Source: Rhodospirillaceae bacterium
GTDB taxonomy: Bacteria; Pseudomonadota; Alphaproteobacteria; Reyranellales; Reyranellaceae
Length of the DNA stretch: 42,637 bases
Assembly (NCBI GenBank): GCA_009772935.1
Contig: WOUR01000043.1
Span: 1-42,637, forward strand
Direction: 5' to 3'
A model generated the notes under the pieces. The model did no database searches and was not told the origin of the DNA. It saw nothing but the letters and a program-made list of their open reading frames with translations. The position numbers and the translations under genes were made by a program. Positions 1 to 7,665 of the stretch are shown here, in pieces; positions within the stretch are counted from its first letter, which is position 1; each line of letters opens with the position of its first letter.

Positions 1-25
1 CGTCGCTCAAATCGAAGCGCGCCAT
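1..25 (-). CDS. IS5-family transposase, first 8 residues only (runs off the window)
   Basis: An ATG at 25-23 follows a strong GGGAGGTGAAG ribosome binding site and encodes MARFDLSD before the window ends. Many IS5-group transposases begin with M-(A/S)-R-F-D-L-(S/T)-D, so the assignment is reasonable although only eight residues are visible. Transcription runs leftward, out of the window and away from the disrupted regulator gene. Confidence 0.65.
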
Positions 26-95
26 CTTCACCTCCCGGCATACCGAAGTGAATCAGCTGTTCCCCTCCTTGGGAATCAATTTATGAGTACAGAAT
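1..95 (-). mobile_element. Left-edge fragment of an IS5-type insertion sequence
   Basis: The regulator reading frame to the right stops matching its family at a CTAG tetranucleotide (96-99). From there, reading leftward, the DNA has the look of an IS5-group (IS427/IS1031-like) end: a short non-coding tip with TGATTC repeats, a strong ribosome binding site, and the start of a transposase frame. CTAG is the kind of target (YTAR) these elements use. The exact boundary (95 to 99) cannot be fixed because the other end is outside the window. The family call rests on the tip layout and eight residues of protein. Confidence 0.7.
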
Positions 96-99
96 CTAG

Positions 100-618
100 T
101 TCACCCTGCGAGACGATACGCTTCGGTCGGTGCATCAGGTAGCTCAGGATCTTGAGCTCTTGGGCGGTGAGATCTATCGAACGGCCCGCGCAAGTCGCGC
201 GGCCGGTCGTCGTGTCGAGTTCGATGTCGCCGTGACGCAGCACCGGACTCGCGGTCCCGGCGGATCGGCGGGCCAGCGCACGCAGTCGGGCGACAACCTC
301 TTCCATGTGGAAGGGCTTCTCCAGATAGTCGTCGGCGCCGGCGTTCAGGCCGGCGACGCGCTCTGCCCAACCGCTGCGCGCGGTCAGAAGGAGCACCGGC
401 ACGTCGTGCCCCGCCGCGCGCCAGCGCTTGAGGAGGTCGATGCCGCTCAGGCGGGGCAGCCCGACATCGAGCACCACGGCGTCGAAGTCCTGAGTGTCGC
501 CCATATACCAGCCGATTTCGCCGTCGGCCGCGCGATCGACGGCAAAGCCCGCCCTGGTCAAGCCCTTGTGCAATCGGCTTGCGAGATCGGCATCGTCCTC
601 GATCAACAGGATGCGAAT
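100..618 (-). pseudogene. OmpR/PhoB-type response regulator, 3' end lost to an IS insertion
   Basis: The N-terminal receiver domain is complete: acidic pair at residues 8-9, phospho-acceptor D51 in VVLDVGLPR, and the conserved Lys in LEKPF. The start of the winged-helix effector domain follows (IDLTAQELKILSYL). Family members then continue through the recognition helix to about 220 residues. Here the match ends after SQGEL at the CTAG site, and the frame stops at 76 inside IS sequence, so the DNA-binding region is lost and the protein is probably non-functional. No in-frame ATG, GTG or CTG fits the N-terminus. ATT at 618-616, with GGAGAG six bases upstream, gives the canonical (M)RILLIEDD, so an ATT start or start-codon decay is likely. 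The cognate kinase is not in the window. Confidence 0.8.
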
Positions 619-908
619 GGTGTGCTCTCCGTTCGTGCCATCTGAACCATACGCGGAAGCAGGCGAAGGGAAGTTTCGGTCACTGTCCCGTTGTGTTCAC
701 GACCGGGCACTTGCGATCTCCTCCCTTTTCCTCAGAATTCGCGCAAAAATGCCAATTGTCTATGGGGGATCAAGACAGGGGTACGCGAAGCGAACCAACG
801 GATGATCCGTGCCGACGCCCCCGGTTCGCGGCCCTTGATTTGTCTCAATGCCCGCCGTTTGCCTCTCGCTAGAGTGTACTCTGCAAATGAAGAAGGCGGT
901 CGATAGAC
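619..908. other. Intergenic region between the broken regulator and phaC
   Basis: About 290 bases separate two divergently transcribed genes, so promoters for both must lie here. I see no convincing sigma-70 hexamer pair, inverted repeat or small coding frame. Purine-rich DNA just before phaC (GAAGAAGG, about 12 bases from the ATG) is its likely ribosome binding site. Confidence 0.4.
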
Positions 909-2693
909 ATGGCGCGAGACGAAAATGCATCCGTCGCTGCCTCGCCGGCCGAGCGCGATTCCTATGTCGTCACGGCGCTGTCGGACATCACCGATCGCGC
1001 ACTCCATGCGGGGATGGCGCGGTTCACCATGGGCCTCTCGCCGGCGGCGATCGCGGCGGCCTATCTCGACTGGCTGGCCCATCTGACGGCGGCGCCCGGC
1101 AAGCGCCTGCAACTGGTCGACAAGATGGCGCGCAAGTCGATGCGCTTCGCGGACTTCGCCTGGCAACAGGCGCAACGCCCCGGCAAGGCGCCGCTGGCGA
1201 TCGAGCCACTGCCCCAGGACCGGCGCTTTGCCGGTGAGGCCTGGCAGCATCCGCCCTTCAATCTCTTCTACCAGGGCTTCCTGCTGCAGCAGCAATGGTG
1301 GCACAACGCGACGTCCGACGTTCGCGGCGTGACGCGTCATCACGAGGATATCGTCAGGTTCGCATGCCGTCAGATGCTCGACGTTTTCGCGCCGTCGAAT
1401 TTCCTGCCGACGAACCCCGAACTGCAGCAGCGCACCTTCGAGACCGGCGGGCAGAATTTCCTCACTGGACTGCAGCACCTGTTCGAGGACTGGCAGCGCG
1501 CCGCCAGCGGCAAGAAGCCTGTGGGCGCCGAGGCCTACGAAGTCGGGCGCGACGTCGCGGCGACCCCGGGAAAGGTGGTCTTCCGCAACCGGCTCATCGA
1601 GTTGCTGCAATACGAGCCCGTGACCCCGAAGGTCCATGCCGAGCCGGTGCTGATCGTGCCGGCCTGGATCATGAAGTACTACATACTCGACCTCTCGGCG
1701 CAGAACTCGCTGGTGAGATACCTGACTTCGCAGGGTTTCACCGTGTTCATGATCTCGTGGAAGAACCCGTCCGCCGAGGATCGCGACCTGGGTCTCGACG
1801 ACTATCGCCGCCTGGGCGTCATGGCGGCGCTCGATGCCATTGGAGCCGTCGTTCCGGGGCGTCAGGTGCACGCTATGGGCTACTGCCTGGGCGGCACGTT
1901 GCTGGCGATCGCCGCGGCGACCATGGCGCGGGACGGCGACTCACGGCTGAAGACGATGGTGCTGCTGGCGGCCCAGACCGACTTCACCGAGGCCGGTGAA
2001 CTCATGATGTTCATCGACGACAGCCAGATCGCGTTCCTCGAGGACATGATGTGGGAGCAGGGCTTCCTCGATGCGAAGCAGATGGCGGGGGCCTTCCAGC
2101 TGCTGCGCTCCAATGATCTCATATGGTCCGTCGTCCTGCACCGCTACCTCATGGGCACGCGCGAGCCTATGAGCGATCTCATGGCCTGGAACGCCGACTC
2201 CACGCGCCTGCCCTATCGGATGCACTCGGAATACCTGCGCGGCCTGTTCCTCGGCAACGACCTGGCGGAGGGACGCTACCAGGTCGAGGGCCGGCCCATC
2301 GCGTTGACCGACATCAGGGTGCCCATCTTTGCCGTCGGAACGAGCTGGGATCACGTGGCGCCCTGGCGATCGACCTACAAGATCCACCTGCTGGCGGACA
2401 CCGAAGTCACCTACGTGCTGACCACGGGTGGCCACAATGCCGGGATCGTGTCCGAGCCCGGCCGTAACGGTCGCCATCACCAGGTCATGACCAAGAAGGC
2501 GGAGGATCACTACGTCGATCCCGAGACGTGGGCCGCCATCGCGCCGCAGCGCGATGGCTCGTGGTGGCCCACGCTCGCGGCATGGCTCACGTCGCGTTCG
2601 GAGGACGGCCACCTGCCGCCGCAAATGGGCAACCCCTCGGCCGGACTCACGCCCCTCTGTGACGCGCCGGGTACCTACGTGCTGCAGGAGTGA
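909..2693 (+). CDS. phaC: Poly(3-hydroxyalkanoate) synthase (PhaC, class I-like)
   Basis: This enzyme polymerises 3-hydroxyacyl-CoA into storage polyester at the surface of cytoplasmic granules. The 594-residue length matches class I synthases. An N-terminal PhaC domain leads into an alpha/beta-hydrolase core. The lipase-like box is GYCLGG with the nucleophile at C326, where lipases have Ser. The other triad members fit D481 (in SWDHVAPW) and H509 (in GGHNAGIV). ATG 909 is chosen because the family N-terminus fits and a purine-rich site lies upstream. No phaA, phaB or phasin gene is adjacent, so monomer supply is encoded elsewhere. An esterase of the PHB depolymerase family lies at 30649-31686. 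Confidence 0.95.
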   Translation: MARDENASVAASPAERDSYVVTALSDITDRALHAGMARFTMGLSPAAIAAAYLDWLAHLTAAPGKRLQLVDKMARKSMRFADFAWQQAQRPGKAPLAIEPLPQDRRFAGEAWQHPPFNLFYQGFLLQQQWWHNATSDVRGVTRHHEDIVRFACRQMLDVFAPSNFLPTNPELQQRTFETGGQNFLTGLQHLFEDWQRAASGKKPVGAEAYEVGRDVAATPGKVVFRNRLIELLQYEPVTPKVHAEPVLIVPAWIMKYYILDLSAQNSLVRYLTSQGFTVFMISWKNPSAEDRDLGLDDYRRLGVMAALDAIGAVVPGRQVHAMGYCLGGTLLAIAAATMARDGDSRLKTMVLLAAQTDFTEAGELMMFIDDSQIAFLEDMMWEQGFLDAKQMAGAFQLLRSNDLIWSVVLHRYLMGTREPMSDLMAWNADSTRLPYRMHSEYLRGLFLGNDLAEGRYQVEGRPIALTDIRVPIFAVGTSWDHVAPWRSTYKIHLLADTEVTYVLTTGGHNAGIVSEPGRNGRHHQVMTKKAEDHYVDPETWAAIAPQRDGSWWPTLAAWLTSRSEDGHLPPQMGNPSAGLTPLCDAPGTYVLQE

Positions 2694-2720
2694 CGGGCGC
2701 CCGTCTGACCGGCAGTGCGC

Positions 2721-2798
2721 TCAGCGCCAGAAGAGGGCGAGCAGGATGATGATCGGAATCGGAATACCGAGCATCCAGAGCAGAATCGAACGGCCCAT
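2721..2798 (-). CDS. 25-residue single-span membrane peptide
   Basis: A very short frame begins MGRSILLWMLGI and ends in LALFWR. Almost the whole peptide is one hydrophobic segment with an internal PIPII motif, a short basic start and an aromatic-basic end. AAGGAG lies six bases before the ATG, which supports translation. Very similar miniature proteins recur in proteobacterial genomes, to my recollection, but I know of no function. It converges on phaC, ending 27 bases after it. A role as a small inner-membrane peptide is inferred only from composition. Confidence 0.6.
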   Translation of the reverse strand: MGRSILLWMLGIPIPIIILLALFWR

Positions 2799-2917
2799 CG
2801 TGATCTCCTTCGTGTCAAGGCAATTGCAAACGGGTCGCCTGCCTTGAAGGTTGCGCGGGCTCGTGCAACTTGGAAGAGGACTGTCCGTTTACGTCAGGCT
2901 GACTGGAGTAGTGTCCC

Positions 2918-3295
2918 GTGGCTCTTCTCGACGGCCGCACGATCCTCATCGTTGAAAACGATCCGGCCATCGGGCTGGATCTCAAGGCAACCCTGTTCGC
3001 CGCGGGGGCTATTCCCGTTGGACCTGCCAACAGTGTGGAGAGTGCCTTCGCGCTGATTGCCGATCACGCGATCGATGCCGCGATCCTCGATATCCGCCTC
3101 CATAAAAACGAGCTGGTCTTTCCCGTCGCCGACACATTGCAGGCGCTGCGCGTTCCCTACGTCTTCGCCAGCGGTCGCTCGACCGCCCTGATGCCGTTGC
3201 GCCATGGCGACCGGCCGTTCTTCGACAAGCCCTTCCACTCCGTGCAGCTCGTCGAGGCGCTGGCGAGCATGCTGGCCGGACAAAGCGCCGCCTAG
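2918..3295 (+). CDS. Single-domain response regulator (receiver only)
   Basis: The 125-residue protein is a lone CheY-like receiver: acidic cluster in IVENDP, phospho-acceptor D58 in AAILDIRL, and the conserved Lys K104 in FFDKPF. No output domain follows, so it must act by protein contact or as a phosphate shuttle. The start is GTG 2918, with GGAG nine bases upstream. Such receivers are common in alphaproteobacteria and often work with HWE/HisKA_2 kinases; one such kinase is encoded at 34688-35815, but a link is speculative. The gene ends tail to tail with apbE, the two overlapping by 4 bases. Confidence 0.85.
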   Translation: MALLDGRTILIVENDPAIGLDLKATLFAAGAIPVGPANSVESAFALIADHAIDAAILDIRLHKNELVFPVADTLQALRVPYVFASGRSTALMPLRHGDRPFFDKPFHSVQLVEALASMLAGQSAA

Positions 3296-4263
3296 GGATT
3301 CAAGGGCGCGGTCGAGGCCGCGGCGAAGACAGAGCCGATTCCGATTTGCCGGACCGTCCCGTCGCTTCGCTCGACGAGCAGGGCGTCGAGGCCGAACTTC
3401 TCGGCAAGTGCCCCGCCTTCCGCCGGCCCGAGAACCATGAGCGCGGTCGACCATGCGTCGGCCTCCATGCAGCTCGATGCAACGACCGAAACCGACGCGA
3501 CCGCATTGTCGACCGGACCGCCGCGCGACCGGTCCATCGTGTGGGACAGCCGCGTTCCTCCGACCTCGATCCAATGGCGGTAATCGCCCGAGGTGGCGAC
3601 GGCAGCGTCGTTCAGTTCGATTGTGCCGAGCGGACTGCGAAGCTCGTAGTCCGGCTTCTCGACGGCGATGTGCCACGGCGTTCCGTCCGGCTTGGTGCCG
3701 CTTGCGGCGAGTTCACCATCCACTCCGACAAGAGCATCGGAGAGGCCGAACGCCTTCGTCGTTCGCATCATCTCGTCGACGGCAAATCCCTTGGCGATCC
3801 CTGAGAGGTCGAGGTCGAGTTGCGTATGCTTGCGCGCCCGAGCTGCCGGCGCATCGAGCTCCAACACCGTATGGGCTGGCGGCGGCCGTTCGTGAAGGGC
3901 GGCCCGGATCGCTTCCTCGTCGGGGACCGAGCCGGCGGCCCCAAAGCCCCAGGCCTTGACCAGGCGCCCGACACCGATGTCGAACGCGCCTCCGGACAGG
4001 CGTCCGATCTCAAGCCCTTTTGCCAGGACCTGCATGAGTTCCCGAGGCAATGACACCCAGGTACCCGGAGGGGCGGCATTGAGGCGCATCAGGTCGCTGT
4101 CCGGCTTCCAGGTGGACATCTGGCGATCGACTCGGTCGACGGCGCGCGCCAGGGCGATGTTCAGCGCAGCCGTGTCGGTCGTGGACGGCGCATGGAGGAG
4201 CGCGGCCCATCGGGTTCCCATGCTTGCGCCGTTCAAGGCGTGGCGACGGAGACTAGTAGACAT
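3292..4263 (-). CDS. apbE: ApbE-type FAD:protein FMN transferase
   Basis: ApbE enzymes cleave FAD and attach FMN through a phosphoester bond to Thr or Ser in a D/N-x-x-(S/T)-G-A-(T/S) motif of extracytoplasmic electron carriers. Family landmarks are present in order: ASMGTRW near the start, GGAFDIGVG, LDLSGIAKGFAVD, the SGDYRHW block, and an Asp in MEADAWSTAL at the usual metal-binding position. The canonical HIIDPRTG is changed to HTMDRSRGG. The 323-residue protein starts directly at the catalytic domain with no signal peptide or lipobox, unlike the best-known exported ApbE lipoproteins. It is last in the leftward flavin operon, its start overlapping the flavoprotein stop by 11 bases. The likely substrate is the DUF2271 protein at 6489-6965. 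Confidence 0.92.
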   Translation of the reverse strand: MSTSLRRHALNGASMGTRWAALLHAPSTTDTAALNIALARAVDRVDRQMSTWKPDSDLMRLNAAPPGTWVSLPRELMQVLAKGLEIGRLSGGAFDIGVGRLVKAWGFGAAGSVPDEEAIRAALHERPPPAHTVLELDAPAARARKHTQLDLDLSGIAKGFAVDEMMRTTKAFGLSDALVGVDGELAASGTKPDGTPWHIAVEKPDYELRSPLGTIELNDAAVATSGDYRHWIEVGGTRLSHTMDRSRGGPVDNAVASVSVVASSCMEADAWSTALMVLGPAEGGALAEKFGLDALLVERSDGTVRQIGIGSVFAAASTAPLNP

Positions 4264-6463
4264 CTTCGAGGTATCTCCCTTCGTTCTTCAGAAGGCCGGG
4301 CGTCAGGCCGGCGGGAACGAGCAGCTCGTCCAGCGTTTCCCGCACGCCGGCCGCCATCTCGCGTCCGCCGCAGACCAGGACCTGGGCGCCTGCGCCGACG
4401 AGGGTGCGCAAGCGCTCGGCGTCCGCACGGAGGCGATCCTGCACATAGCCGCCGCCGCTGACGCGCGAGAACACGGTCGACAGGCTGGTCAGCCGCCTGT
4501 CGTCCAGCCACCCCTGGATCTCGCGCCGATAGAGAAAGTCCGACTCCGGATCGCGTCCGCCGAAATAGAGGTGCATGGCCCGCCGTCCACGATTGGCGCG
4601 AATGAATCCCGCCAGGGGGCCAATACCGGTGCCGGCACCGATCAGGATCACGGGCTTGCGGCCCGGTGCCGGACGGAAGGACGGGTTGGCCTTCACGAAG
4701 GCCTCGACACGGTCGCCCGGGCGCAAGCCATGGAGCAGGCTTGAGCAGAGGCCGCCGGGATGTTTGCGCACGCAGATCTCGGCGAAGCCATCGCGGGCCG
4801 CGCTGGCCAGGGAATAGTAGCGCGGCAGGGTCTCGCCCGGTGGCACGATGGCCAGCAGGTCGCCGGGAGAGAACCGTGGCCGGCCGCGGCTCATGAGACG
4901 CGCGAACAGGCTGCTTTTGGGCAAGGCGAAGCGCAGCACGCAGGTCGGCGCCTGTACCTCTGTGCCGTAGTCGATACGGTCGATGAGTGTCAGTGCATGG
5001 GTGCGTGGCCGCTCCGGCGCGTGCGCCAGCACCAGATCCTCGCCCAGGGCGGCCGACAGGGACTTGCCCCAGCGCGCGAATTCCTGCGGGGACTGCCGGT
5101 CGATCGTTTCCAAGGGGAGCAACGACCTCCAGCCTCGTTGCGTCAGCGCGGCATCCACATCGCGCGCAAATCGGCAGAACTGCGGGAACTGGCGATCGCC
5201 AAAGCCCAGGACGGCGAACGGGAAGGGCGGTGGCGCTCCGATCCCGTCGAGGCGTTCGAGGAACACGCTGGCGCTCGCCGGGGCCGCGCCGTCGCCATGG
5301 GTCGCCGTCAGCAGGAACATCCGCTGCGCCGCCGGATAGGATGGCGCGATGTGGTCCATGGCGACGGCGTGGACCTTGTGGCCGTTGGCCGTCAGGGCGG
5401 CATGCAGCGTCCGGGCGAACCCCCAGGTGCTGCCTCCCTCGCTCCCGACCAAGATCACCGTGTCGGCAACCTTGGCGGGGACATTGGCGACGATCGGCGC
5501 GTGCGCACGGCGGCGCTTCCACCACAGGGCGGTGCCGCTCACGCCAAGGACCGGAACAGCGAGGGCGCTCAACCCGAGCAGCACGCCGACCCACCACAAA
5601 CCCCGGCCGGTATGCATCATGTAGATGAGTTCGTAGATCTGGCGGCCGACCGTGTGGTCCTGCCAGGCCAGCAGCGCCCCGCTCACCGGATCGACGTAGC
5701 CCTCGCCGGTTGCGGTCGTCAGACGGAAGAAGTCGGTCGGATCGGCCGGGTTGGGAAACGTCAGCTCGCGAAGCTGGCTGAGATCGACACCGCGCAGCGC
5801 ATCGATCTCGGCCATCGGCCGGGCGGGACCGCCCTGCATCATCTTCGGGTAGGCGGGTGCCTGCGACTGGCCCTCCGGGATCAGCCCGAACGTCGTCAGC
5901 GACAGGACGAGTGCGGTGAGCGTCGACACGATCAGTCCGAGCGCCGCCAGCCGGCCCAGATCGGCATGCAGCCGCTCCATGGCGCCGCCGCGCGAGCGAT
6001 CGAGAAGGCGCGCCCATCCGCCCATTCGCCGGGCCGTCATCTGCACGCCGGACAACGTCAGGACGAGCAATGCCAGCGCAGCCGCGCCGGCGGCCATGCG
6101 CCCGCCGTCGCCCAGAAAGAAGGACCGGTGGAAGTTGGTCATCCAGCGTTCGAACGTCGAGGGGGCATGGTTCGAAACCGCTTGGCCACTCGAGGGATCG
6201 ACGACGATCGCCGCCGGTCCGTCGGTCCCGGCATGGAACGCCACGACCTTGCCCGAGGGCAGCCTCTTGATCTGCTCCACGCCGGGGTGGGTGGCGACGG
6301 TCCGCGCGGCCAACTCGGCGACACTGATGCCGTCCGCGGGCGGTGAGATCGCCCCGGCACGCTCCAGGGCGGGCATCCCCGACAGCACCGAGCCGCTGAT
6401 GACGAGCGCCATCAGCGGAACGACGACGGAAAGGGCGAGAACCTTGTGAAGCCAGCGCAGCAT
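4253..6463 (-). CDS. PepSY membrane domain fused to flavodoxin and FAD/NAD(P)H reductase
   Basis: This 736-residue fusion should carry electrons from cytosolic NAD(P)H across the inner membrane. Predicted membrane spans lie near 8-29, 122-142, 172-196 and 289-316, with PepSY-type periplasmic regions near 46-95 and 215-270. The cytosolic half has a flavodoxin domain (334-475, VILVGSEGG loop), an FAD-binding part with RYYS (548-551) and GGLCSS (570-575), and a nucleotide site GAGTGIGPLAG (609-619), ordered as in sulfite reductase CysJ. Histidines H6, H112, H166 and H284 sit in or beside the spans and could bind heme (inference). A strong GGGAGG site supports the ATG at 6463. The gene is third in an operon with a small PepSY protein, a DUF2271 protein and apbE. 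Terminal acceptor unknown. Confidence 0.9.
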   Translation of the reverse strand: MLRWLHKVLALSVVVPLMALVISGSVLSGMPALERAGAISPPADGISVAELAARTVATHPGVEQIKRLPSGKVVAFHAGTDGPAAIVVDPSSGQAVSNHAPSTFERWMTNFHRSFFLGDGGRMAAGAAALALLVLTLSGVQMTARRMGGWARLLDRSRGGAMERLHADLGRLAALGLIVSTLTALVLSLTTFGLIPEGQSQAPAYPKMMQGGPARPMAEIDALRGVDLSQLRELTFPNPADPTDFFRLTTATGEGYVDPVSGALLAWQDHTVGRQIYELIYMMHTGRGLWWVGVLLGLSALAVPVLGVSGTALWWKRRRAHAPIVANVPAKVADTVILVGSEGGSTWGFARTLHAALTANGHKVHAVAMDHIAPSYPAAQRMFLLTATHGDGAAPASASVFLERLDGIGAPPPFPFAVLGFGDRQFPQFCRFARDVDAALTQRGWRSLLPLETIDRQSPQEFARWGKSLSAALGEDLVLAHAPERPRTHALTLIDRIDYGTEVQAPTCVLRFALPKSSLFARLMSRGRPRFSPGDLLAIVPPGETLPRYYSLASAARDGFAEICVRKHPGGLCSSLLHGLRPGDRVEAFVKANPSFRPAPGRKPVILIGAGTGIGPLAGFIRANRGRRAMHLYFGGRDPESDFLYRREIQGWLDDRRLTSLSTVFSRVSGGGYVQDRLRADAERLRTLVGAGAQVLVCGGREMAAGVRETLDELLVPAGLTPGLLKNEGRYLEDVY

Positions 6464-6488
6464 GACATGCCTCCCGAGCGACGTGGGC

Positions 6489-6965
6489 CTACATGCCGTA
6501 GGTGAAGGTCTGGATATAGCTGCGGCCCGCCACGGGTCGGCCTGCTCCCGCGGCGGTCAGCGGAACGACGACCTCGGACGGGCTGTCGCGCATGTCCTCG
6601 GCCGCAACGTCGACGTGCAGCTTGTAGCCCGCATCGAACAGCGCATCGGCCAGGTCGACGGTGACCTTCAGCGTACGGCCGGCACCGACGCTCGCGCCGG
6701 TGATACCGTTGATCCCGGCGACGTTCCCGCCAGACGCACGTTGCCAGCCGCTGAGATGGCTGTGGTACTTCGACTTGGGGCCGGCCACCCACAGCGTGCC
6801 CTTGTAGGCTCCCGATGCGTCGGTAACGTAGAGCGCGAGATAGGCGCCGTTGCCGCCGTAGTTCTTGAGTGTGGTCGTCAGTGTGACGGGGCGGGCCATG
6901 GCCAGTCCCGGGACGGTCAGGGCGGTCGTCATGGCAAGGCCGGCAAGCAGCGTCTTCATTCGCAT
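6489..6965 (-). CDS. Exported DUF2271 protein, probable flavinylated electron carrier
   Basis: The 158-residue product has a signal peptide (MRMKTLLAG to PGLAMA) followed by a DUF2271 domain, so it should be periplasmic. It contains N-G-I-T-G-A-S at residues 86-92, which fits the D/N-x-x-(S/T)-G-A-(T/S) signature modified by ApbE, with T89 as the attachment residue. As apbE and an NAD(P)H-linked membrane reductase lie in the same operon, I infer that it holds covalent FMN and relays electrons outside the membrane. GGAG eight bases upstream fixes the ATG at 6965. A 140-base gap with its own copy of the direct-repeat motif (7050-7065) precedes it, so it may have a separate promoter or regulator site. 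Confidence 0.87.
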   Translation of the reverse strand: MRMKTLLAGLAMTTALTVPGLAMARPVTLTTTLKNYGGNGAYLALYVTDASGAYKGTLWVAGPKSKYHSHLSGWQRASGGNVAGINGITGASVGAGRTLKVTVDLADALFDAGYKLHVDVAAEDMRDSPSEVVVPLTAAGAGRPVAGRSYIQTFTYGM

Positions 6966-7049
6966 CGTCTCATCTCCAGCGGATCGTGTTGGCGAGCCCA
7001 TACTGGAGGCAAAGACTGACGCATTGCTGAAGCGCGACGGGACTCTGCT

Positions 7050-7065
7050 TCAGGTCGCCGTCAGG
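7050..7065 (+). promoter_or_regulatory. Predicted regulator site C (TCAGG direct repeat, 11-bp period)
   Basis: TCAGG at 7050-7054 recurs at 7061-7065, exactly one helical turn later. This is the spacing of OmpR/PhoB-family half-sites. The flanking bases CTTCAGGTC-N3-GTCAG match two further copies in the divergent intergenic region at 7553-7603. This copy lies 85 bases before the DUF2271 start codon. Assigning it to the regulator at 7666 is an inference from sequence identity. Confidence 0.55.
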
Positions 7066-7105
7066 TTCGAGATTGCGGAACGATCGGGCTCATACGAGGC
7101 GTCCG

Positions 7106-7504
7106 CTACTGAATCTCCGCCTTGGGAGGTGCCGCTCCCTTCAAGAGCTCGTTGGCCGGAGGTGCCGGGGTGCCTGGGAGAGGCTGCCCTGGAACGACGC
7201 CTCGCGGTCCGTCGTCGCCATCGCCATGTCCGTTCCTGCGCTTCATCCGGACGATGGCGAGCGATCCGGGATCGACCTTCACTGCGATCTCGCGGCCGTC
7301 TCCATCGCTTCCCCGGATCTGATAGCAGCCGTCGTCGATCTTGAGTCGCCACACCGTCCAGCCCTGAGCCTTCGCCATCTGTTCGACGGCTTCGCGCGGC
7401 TGCCACTGGGCCATGGGGACCTTGCAGTCGTCCTCCCCGGCCAGCGCCGCCGGCGATGCCAGCGCGCTCGAAAGAATTGCGGCAATCAATACTGTCCTTT
7501 TCAC
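7106..7504 (-). CDS. Small exported PepSY-domain protein
   Basis: The 132-residue protein starts with a signal peptide (VKRTVLIAAILSS to PAALAG). A PepSY fold follows, with the typical QMAKAQGWTVWRLKIDDGCYQIRG-like strand and helix pattern and ending near IVRMKR, then a Pro/Gly-rich tail. Two cysteines (EDDCKV and DDGCYQ) could form a disulfide. A longer frame reaches upstream, but GTG 7504 is preferred because it gives a clean signal peptide and has GGGAG nine bases upstream. It is the first gene of the leftward flavin operon, opposite the two-component genes. PepSY proteins beside such regulators are often thought to have sensing or inhibitory roles; that role is not shown here. Confidence 0.85.
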   Translation of the reverse strand: MKRTVLIAAILSSALASPAALAGEDDCKVPMAQWQPREAVEQMAKAQGWTVWRLKIDDGCYQIRGSDGDGREIAVKVDPGSLAIVRMKRRNGHGDGDDGPRGVVPGQPLPGTPAPPANELLKGAAPPKAEIQ

Positions 7505-7552
7505 GTTCCGTACTCCCGCCAAAAGTCTCGATATCTCCTCTTGGGCCGGCTT

Positions 7553-7568
7553 CCTGACGGCGACCTGA
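7553..7568 (-). promoter_or_regulatory. Predicted regulator site A in the divergent promoter region
   Basis: CCTGA at 7553-7557 and 7564-7568 is, on the minus strand, TCAGG repeated with an 11-bp period. The wider match to site C is CTTCAGGTCGCCGTCAGG. It points toward the PepSY gene and ends 49 bases before its start codon, a plausible activator position for the leftward operon. Confidence 0.6.
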
Positions 7569-7587
7569 AGGCCCGCCTGCATTTGCT

Positions 7588-7617
7588 TCAGGTCAATGTC
7601 AGCTTGGCGACTATAGT
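7588..7617 (+). promoter_or_regulatory. Predicted regulator site B and -10 element of the two-component genes
   Basis: TCAGG at 7588-7592 and TCAGC at 7599-7603 form a second 11-bp direct repeat facing the response regulator gene, with TATAGT following at 7612-7617. A -35 element 17 bases before TATAGT would fall inside the repeat (7589-7594), as for activators that replace a weak -35. This predicts autoregulation. The sites and hexamer are read from sequence; function is inferred. Confidence 0.55.
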
Positions 7618-7665
7618 TCACCGAAGGTCCGGTGAGCGGACTCAGCAGCTAACCGGATCGGGACC

